From: an uncultured Oscillospiraceae bacterium
GTDB taxonomy: Bacteria > Bacillota > Clostridia > Oscillospirales > Oscillospiraceae
Length of the DNA: 10,225 nucleotides
Reading direction: 5' to 3'
Assembly (NCBI GenBank): GCA_900758315.1
Contig: CAAERF010000452.1
Coordinates: forward strand, 1 to 10,225
A program made the translations under genes and the position numbers. The notes below the pieces were generated by a model. It saw only the letters and a program-made list of their open reading frames with translations, had not been told where the DNA came from and made no database searches. Shown piece by piece: positions 1 to 9,000 of the stretch. Position 1 is the first letter of the stretch; each line of letters begins with the position of its first letter.

Positions 1-3000
1 CCCCCGAGCCCACCCCGCCCCCTGCCGCCAACAGCGCCCTTCTGAGCGCCGGCGACGGGACGGCGGAGCCTGCCGCAAAACGCACGGCGGAGCTGACGGA
101 TATCGCGTTGAAAGATGCGCTCAGCTTTAGTTTGACGGATGAAAAAGGTAACCCGCTGACAAGTATCGGTTATCAGCAGCTGTTCAACCTTCATATCGGC
201 TACACGATTGACAACCACGATAAAACCAAGGTGGACGTCAATACGGAAGTCCACTATGCATTTCCCGAAATGGTCGACTTGAGTGCCGCAGAGAAGAAGG
301 GCAAAATCACCGAACCGGGCGTCGGCATCATTGGCGAGTACCGCCTGGAAGCCGTGCAGAGCCCGGCTGAAGACGGAACGCAGCAGACCATATGGCATCT
401 GTATTTCTGGTTTACGGAAGAGTTCATTGACTCCAAATCGAACATCGAAGGCAGTTTTGACTGGAAAGCCAAGCTCGACGATGATTACTGGCAGGACCAT
501 GAGCAGGTCAATGTGGATTTCAGCGGCCTCGGCCATGATGTCACGCTGAATATTCCCCAGACGACAGTCAGCGCTAAAAAGACATTCGATAATACGCATG
601 TTACCCAGGATGGGCTGATCGACTTCACGATCCGTCTCAATACCAACAATAAGAACGTCACCAACGTAACGGTCACAGATACGTTGGGAACGGCGTTTGA
701 GTTTGTTACCAATCCACCGCAGTTTATGCTCAACGGGCAGCCCGTCGATGCAGAGAAAATCGCAGTGGATCCCAATAACTCGCGCAGCGTTAGGATCGAC
801 CTGGGCGATTTGCAGGCGGGTGAATACTCCTTGACCTATAAGGTCCGCGTGCTTGAACGCAATGCGGACACGCCCGACGAAAACCAGACCAACACCTATG
901 CCTGGACCTGGAACGCTACGGGGGACGGAGACTGGATTTCTGTCGATTGGACCGATTCAGACAGCTATCTGGCCAAACAGGGCGTCAATAATAAAGACGG
1001 AACCATCACATGGACCATCGACATCAATAATGTTTATCCGCGCCTTGATTTGAGCAGTGCCACACTGACCGATACCATGACCGACAATTCGGAAACGGTA
1101 CACCAGCAGGTCGAGTCGGTCAAGGTCCAGTATTATGACGAAAACGGCCAGCTGCAGACGGAGGCAACACTGAACGCCTGGCAGGACCTGGGAGACGGCA
1201 AGCAGGGGTACAAGTTCCCGGCTAATGCGGGCCGCCGCCAGTACAAAATCGTCTGTGTCACCCGTGCAGACACAAGTCAGGTGGAAGGCGAACTGACGGT
1301 CAGTACCAACAACAGGGTGGACCTTGACCTGACTACCGACACGCATTTTAAGGACGACGATACGGTGGAATGGGGCGTTAACAACGGAACCAGCGTCACC
1401 CTGCAAGGAACCAAAACGATGAAAGGGAACGTTCCCGCCCCACAGGGAACAGCCTTCACATTTGAATTGTATGAAGGGGAAAAAACCGTATTTACAGAAA
1501 AACCCTTCAAAAAGGCGACTGTGACCAGCGACGGCAGGCAGACGGAATATACGGTTTCGTTTGGGTCCATTTCCTATACGAAGGAAGGAACCTACCTCTA
1601 TACGGTTCGTGAAAAAGATGACAAGGCAATCGGCGTGACCTATGACAATACGATCTGGGACGTCACGGTCCAGGTGACAGCGGACAATAACGGCAAGCTC
1701 AGCGTGGCCAGTGTGGAATATACCCCGCGTAGTAAGCCGGGAGCTGTCGCTAAGAACACGTTTGTCTTTGAAAATGTTTACCGCAAACTGACAATCGAGC
1801 TGCCGGTCTTTAAAACGGTTGCCGTCTCGGGAACCAGCAATGCGCTGAACACCCCGCAGACCTTTACCTTCACCCTGACAAGTGCGGACAACCAGCAGAC
1901 CTATAACGGCACGGCCACCGTTTCAGCGGTTAATACGCCTGTGCAGATCAGTTGGGGTTCTCTGCCCACCTTCACGAGTGATGATATAGGCAAAACGTTT
2001 ACCTATACCCTCACGGAGAGGTCCAGCACTGTGCCGGGCATGTCGACGATGACGGAAGAAAAGACGGTCTCGGTCAAGATCAGCGAAGAGGATGGCGAGC
2101 TGGCGGCGACTGTGAAATTGGATGGTAAGATCATCTACCCCTATCAAGGGAACAAGCCGACGGAAAATGCTGATAATACCATCACCAATACTTACCGGGA
2201 AGCACAATTTAAGTTCGCAGGCAGCAAGAGTCTGACCGGTGCGGCAATCGAAGACCACAACGGCAACTTCAAGTTTACCGTTGTCAGCTGCAATGCGCAG
2301 GGAACCCCGCTCAAGGCAGAGGATACAGGCTACATCGGCAAGTATGACAATGTCGGCGTGAACGATGACGGCAGCATCGCATTCCCCACCATCACCGTGC
2401 ATGAACCGGGAACCTACTATTTCCTGATTACGGAAAACGACACCAACGCCAACTATGAAAAGGATACCAGCCGGTATATTGCTACGGTCATTGTAAATGA
2501 TAACATGACGGTCACCGGGCCTACTTATCAAAAAGTGGGCGGCGGTGCAAGCACTGTGTCGTTCACCAATATCTACAAAGGTGTCGGCCCCGGCGTCACC
2601 CTGGAAGGGGAGAAGACGATGGACGGCGAATACGCTGTCAACGGCTTCACCTTCAAGTTGCAGAAGTACGCCAAAAATGATGCGGGCGAATGGGTCAAAA
2701 ACGGCAGCGCAGCGACCGAAACGTCTGACGCCAACGGCAAATTCACCTTTGCCGACGCCTTTGGAACCTTCAACAAAAACGATGAAAAGAAGACGTATTA
2801 TTACCGGCTGTGGGAATATAACGACGGAAAGCCGGGCGTTGCGTATTCGGCGCAGGAATACTGGTTCAAGGTCTCGATCACTGCGAATTCTAACAGTACG
2901 CTGAAAGTGCAGGTCTGGAAGGCCAACAACCCGCTGACCGGCAATGGCGAGACAACCGAAGAAATCACCCTTGACTCCACCGTCACAGGCCTCACTTTTG

Positions 3001-6000
3001 AGAACAAGTATTATAAGGCTTCCGCCGTAGTCGGCGGCAGCAAAAAGCTGACTGCGCAAAGTGGCGCTGCGCAAGTTCCGCCTAAGAGCGGCTTTGAGTT
3101 CGAGTTGACGCAGGTCGACGAAAAAGGGGACTCTGTGTCCGGCGGCCAGACCCGTAAGGCTACCTCCGGTGAAGACGGCAACTTCGAATTCCGGGAGCTG
3201 GAATACGTCGGCAAAGAAGCTGCCAAAACTTACTATTACATGATCGAGGAGGTTCCCGGCAGCGCGCAGGGCATTACCTATACGGACGAACCGCAGTTTG
3301 TTATGGTCACGGTCACGGTGGATGACAGCCAGGAAAACAACCTGGCCGTTTCGGGCCCCGAACCGGCGGCTTTCGTGAATGGAACACTGCAGGGAATCGG
3401 CGGGTCTGCCGCTCTGACCTTTACCAACCATTATGCCGAGACATCGTCTTCTTTCAAAATCAACGGTACAAAAAGTATTGAATATGGCTATAACCCGAAC
3501 AATGTGAAGGTTGACACCGTATTCACCTATGTGCTTGAAAAATGGAACGGCAGCATGTGGGAACCACTTGACGAGGCTACGACCAATGGCATGGGCACCT
3601 TTACCCTCGAGTCTGGCAATCTGATTTTCAAAGAACCGAGCGAGGCGGGCGCGCCCTACACCTACCGTGTTTACGAGAAAAAGGGAAATGCCAAAGGCAT
3701 TACTTATGACGCCAGCGCCTGGCAGATCACGATCGCGGTTTCGGAAGATGCAAACACGCACAACTTGACCGCCGCGGCCCCGCAGATCCAGAAGGGCAGC
3801 TATAACGACGATACCTTTATACCGGAGCCGGGAACGCTGCCTGCCGCGATGGAAGAAACAGGCGGGACCTATGCAGCTGGTGTTGCTTTTAAAAACAAGT
3901 TTGACGACGACGACATCCCGCCGGAGGTAAATGTCACAAAAACCCACCAGGACCAGACTTATGAGGACGGCACCGTTGAGTGGGAACTGAATGTCGATCT
4001 CAGCAAGGTGAATGCAGAGGGCAACGGCTCGGCCGGGCAGACGCTTGAAGGTTTCCAGATCACCGACACCGTCACCGACAGCCAGGGCGACAAAACGGAG
4101 ATTTTGCAAGGGACTGTCAGTGTTATCTGTGAAGACCATCCAACTTGCCCGGCACTGCAAAATGTGCAGTCAAAAGTCGACCCGGCCAATAAACTTACCA
4201 TTGACTTTGGCGATGTCACCGGCCCGCACAAGTTCAAGGTGAAATACAAAACCGTGTCGGCTGGGGGCGATATTGCCGGTGCAACCAACAACGGGGCTTT
4301 GACGGTCGAGAACAACGCCACTGTGACCTATCATTTCGGGGACGAAAACCCGTCTCATACGGTTGAGGACGAAGTTGTATTCCATGACCTGCTTGTCAAG
4401 CGGGGCGAGAAGGTCAGTGTCCCGGTGGCGAACGGCAATGCAGTCACGGCCATCAAATGGACGCTGGAACTCAAGCTTTCCAAGCTGCCGGGCAAAGGAA
4501 ACGTGACATTGCATGTGTCGGACACCCTGCCGGAGCACCTGACCTATATGCAGGGCAAGACGACCCTGACCGTTGACGGCGCGGAGTCTGCGGCGCCCGA
4601 CCCGGGCGAGACACCCGTTGATGGCGGCGGCAGCAAGCTTGCATGGACGCTGACAGACCTCGCACGCAAGGATTATGTCCTTACCTACTACACTGAACTG
4701 GAAGGCAGCGCTTTTGAAGGCGTTGATCTTGGCAGCTCGGTCAGCTTTACAAACAGCGCTGTGATTGACCAGGGCAACGAGAGTATCGGGAGCGATACCA
4801 CCACCGTCGAGGTCGAGAACAAGCTGCTGAGCAAGAAGGGCGTAGCAGACGAAAGCGATGCGCCGCTGCGCTTCGCAGTCGACTATGCAATCAAAATCAA
4901 CCAGGATGCGCTGAACCTTATCCCCGACAAGGGACCCGACGGGTCTGCGATCACTGACCAGAACCTTGTCCTGCGCGATACGTTGCCTAACAATGCGAAC
5001 CCGCCGACAGCGGTTCGGGTTTACTATGGCGATACGAATACGATTGTGACGGGGGCCTCCTGGCATACCGAAACGCAGGGCGGCAGCACTGTGCTGGTTG
5101 TTTCCGTGCCCGATGAAAAGTATGTCACGGTCAAATATACGCTGGTCGTTGCCAACGAGATACCCGATACCGGGGACCCGATCACGCTGCACAACGAGGC
5201 AAATCTGACCGGCAGCTATACCGTCTCCGACAGTACGGATACCACGCTCTACTATGTGATGGGCAGCGCTACGGCCACCGGCGTTTCCGGCACCTATGAA
5301 CTGTATAAGCAGGACGGCGCCAGCCAAACGGCCCTGCAGGGCGCGGAGTTCAGCTTGTACCGGGTGAAAATTGAAGAAAACGGCGGGCGGTATACGGTCA
5401 CGGTTGACACTGATCCAGCCGGTACGCCTATCCCGTACGAGACCCAAACCAGCGATGAGAATGGCCGCCTGATCTTTGGCATGGCAAACGGAAGCGAGCA
5501 TCTGGCGCTTGACGCACTGTATTTCTATGTGGAAAACAAGGCTCCGCAAGGGTATCAGTTGAGCACGGAACGCCACTATTTCATGCTGCGTGGCCAGTAC
5601 ACAACGCAGGAAATGCAGGAATATCTTGAAAAGGTCATCGACAGCACCGAAAGCCCCTGGCTGCCGGAGAGCGCGGACGATGTGGCCAAATTTGCGGTCA
5701 ATGCGGTCAGCACCCAGATATTCAACCAGAAGTTGGAAACTTCTGCTGTGCTGCATGTGGAAAAGACCGTTGAATCCGCACCGATCACACAAGATGAAGC
5801 GGGTCTGTTCAGCTTTGTGCTGAAGGATGCGCAGGGTAGTGAAATTGGCGGGACGACCAATGACGCCGATGGCAAGGCATCCTTCAAGCCGCTGACCTAC
5901 AGCTATGCCGATCTCGACGATGTTACGCCGGATGCCAGTGGCAACAAAACAAAAACCTATACCTATACGATTACAGAAGACACAGCAAAGGAAGGCGACG

Positions 6001-9000
6001 GCAAATATCATTACGACACGGCGGTGCATACCGCCACGGTCGAACTGACGTTCACCGCTGCGGACAATACGCTCACTGCCACAGTGAAGTATGACAGCGA
6101 TGCCAACATCACGGCGGCAGCGTTCAACAATCTGGACGCCAAAACCGAACTGGAAGGGCGTAAGCTCTGGAATGACGGCAACCTGCCGAACGAGGAACGT
6201 CCGGAAGTTAAACTGACGCTTTATCGCTATGTGAACGGCGAATCTCCGGAAGATGCTGAGCAGGTGGGCGCGACCCCGGTCTGGATTAAGGGCGCGAGCA
6301 ATGAATGGACCTGGAAGTATACGGATCTTGATAAGTATGCAAAACAGGCGGACGGTTCGTATCTGCCCTATATCTACTTTGTTGAGGAGAGCGCCGAAGG
6401 GTACCTCACCAGTTATGATGCAAACGGTTTGACGATCACCAACACCCAGTCGACCCGCATCAGCGGCCAAAAGACCTGGGCAGGCGAACACGCTTTTGAC
6501 CCGGAAGTTCTGCCGGATTCGATCACGGTGCAGCTGCTGCAAAACGGCGCCAAATATGGCGAACCGCTGAACGTTACGGCGGCGGATGACTGGGCCTATG
6601 CCTGGGACAACCTGCCGAAGTATGACCCGAACGGTAACCCCTACATCTACACGGTGGAAGAGGACAGCGTGCCCGGGTATACAACTTCGTATGACGACGA
6701 ACACCTGAACATCACCAACACCCTCAACGAGACCGAAGTCAGCGGTGCCAAGACCTGGGTCGATGCCGGTGACAAAGACGACACGCGCCCGGAGGAAATC
6801 ACGGTGCGCCTGTTCCGCAATGGGGAAACCGAACCTTATGCTGAACAGGTGGTCAAACCTGATGCTGACGGCAACTGGACATACAGCTTCACCAACCTGC
6901 CGAAGACGGATAAAAACGACAAAGACTTCGTCTATACGGTGGAGGAAGTCCCGGTGCCCGGGTACAAAACTTCGTATGACGATGCACTGAACATCACCAA
7001 TACCCTCGAGACCACAAAGGTCAAGGTCGTCAAGACCTGGCAGGACAAAGAAAACCTCCACACCATCCGCCCGGATTCGATCACCGTACAGCTCTACCGT
7101 GACGGCGAAAAATACGAAGAACCTGTCGAAATCACGGCGGACGGCGACTGGACCCACGAGTGGACCGGCCTGCCCAAATACCAGAACGGCAGTGCTAAAC
7201 TGAGCGTCTACACCGTCACCGAAGAAGAGGTCAACGGCTATGACACCGAGATCAAGCAAGCGGTCTTGAACGAGGCGGGCGATGGCTATGAAATCGCCAT
7301 CACCAACACCCTCATCCTCACCCAGGCCACCGTCACCAAAAACTGGGTCGACGGAGAGACCGGGGATGCGCTGGACGCGGAGGTTCTGCCCGATTCCATC
7401 ACGGTGCAGCTGCTGCAAAACGGCGATCCGTATGAGACCGGCAACCTTGGCGAAGTGACGCTGACAGCGGGGGATAACTGGACCCATACCTGGACCGGCC
7501 TGCCCAAGTTTGACGCAGACGGCGAGCCGTATACCTACACCGTCGACGAGACCGATATCCCGGCTGGCTATACCGTCAGTTACAACACGGCGCAGCCCGG
7601 CGAAGAGACCCCGGACGCACAGGCCCCCGCCGGTGCGCCCGAAGGCGAAAACGCCGAACCGGCCCAGACGCCCGCGGAAGGCATTGAGCTCACGGTCACC
7701 AACACCCTGCACAGGACCAAAGCTGCCTTTACGGCAAAGAAAGTCTACTATGGCGTCACCGATAAAGAGTTCACCTTTGAGCTCAAAGCCGTGACCCCGC
7801 CCGAAAACGGCGTGTATACCGCGCGCGTGGAAGGCGAGTGGGACGGCGAGAGCGAGATCCGCGACGACGGCGGCGACCTGCCGCTGGTCACAGCCAGCCG
7901 GAACGTTGACGGCGAAACCATGACCCCGCAGGACATCGACTTCGGCGCGACCTTCGTCTATACGGAACCCGGAACCTACTACTATACCATCACCGAAAAG
8001 CCGGAGACTGCCACAGCGGCCGAAGGCCCGCAGCTCGTCAACGACCCGAGCACCTACCTTGTGAAGGTCAAAGTGACGGCGGAACCGGTGGCGGAAGGCG
8101 CGGAGGACGGCAGCACGCTGCAGGCCGAAGTGACCTACACCTGGCTCTATGAAGACATGGAAGAAGATGTCGACGAGGAAAACGTCGCCTTCTACAACAA
8201 CGAAATCATGCTCATGAGCCTGGACGGCGGCTTTGTCGAGATCAACGGCGAAAAGCGCCTTGAAAGCGACGGCAAGCAGCTGGAGATCGCAAAAGGCCAG
8301 TTCCGCTTCAACCTCTACCCCTATGCCGCAGGCTCCGCCGCGCAGGATTACCTGCAAGGCGAACCCCTCGCCACCGCCGCGGTTGATGCGAACGGCACAT
8401 TTACCTTCTACTACAGCATCACCGAACTCCAAGGCGACACGACCTTCGCCGTGGTGGAGCAGAACGCCGGCCAGACCATCGACGGCATCACCCACACCGA
8501 CAAGGTCGGCGTGGTGACTGTCAACGCGGACGGCGAGGTGGATAAAGACGGTATCACCGGCAAAAACGCCTTTGTCAACCAGAGCGCGGTCAGCGTTTCG
8601 GTCGAAAAGGTCTGGGAGGACAATGGCCTGACCATCACCCACCAGCCGGTCACGGTCACGCTCTATGCGGACGGCAAAGTCCAGAGCACGGTCAAGGTGG
8701 CGGCAGGCGAGACCCATACCTGGTCGAACCTGCCGGCCCGCGACCTGCAGGGCGAGAAGATCGTCTACACCGTGGGCGAAGCGGAAGTGGAAAACTACAC
8801 CGCCGAGATCACCGAGATCGAAGGCGAAGCCACCTACAGCTACCGCATCACCAACACCCTCAACGCCGAGGGCTCGATCACGATCGACCCCACCGTTGAC
8901 AAGCGTGTGGAAGGGCGCGAAGGAACCGCGCTGACCGCCGGGGAGTTCACCTTCCAGCTGGCCGATGAAAACGGCGAGGTCCTGTCCGAGGTGACGAACG

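Larger units (their letters stand above)
6141..7715 (+). repeat. Array of five tandem Cna-B domains
   Basis: Units a 6141-6452, b 6453-6731, c 6732-7010, d 7011-7319 and e 7320-7715, each about 93-104 residues except e (132). All carry the Cna-B hallmarks: a 'K-x-W' first strand (RKLW, QKTW, AKTW, VKTW, TKNW), 'RP/LP-(D/E)-x-I-T-V-x-L' strand, 'W-x-x-L-P-K' strand (best in b-e), 'Y-T-V-x-E-x-x-x-x-GY' Glu strand, and the closing 'ITNT' strand (VTNT in e). In unit b the triad is Lys2157, Glu2220, Asn2239. By analogy with the Staphylococcus aureus Cna B region these form a springy stalk of transthyretin-like domains. Units b, c, d and e are closer to each other than to unit a, with stretches of near-identical DNA. 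Unit e has a 31-residue Pro/Ala/Glu insert. Confidence 0.92.

Noticed and set aside
1032..1043. V-Y-P-R sequence resembling the VYPK pilin motif
   Set aside because: The essential Lys used by sortase C is replaced by Arg, and the motif sits within a DUF11-like domain, so it is unlikely to act in pilus polymerisation.
1923..4160. Minus-strand open frame of 745 codons
   Set aside because: This is also codon-aligned with the sense gene and is bounded by a TCA serine codon at 1923. It is a codon-usage shadow with no domain signature.
6141..7715. Periodic DNA repeats that might suggest a CRISPR or other non-coding array
   Set aside because: The periodicity is that of Cna-B domains of about 93-104 codons; there are no short identical repeats with unique spacers, and the frame is open throughout.
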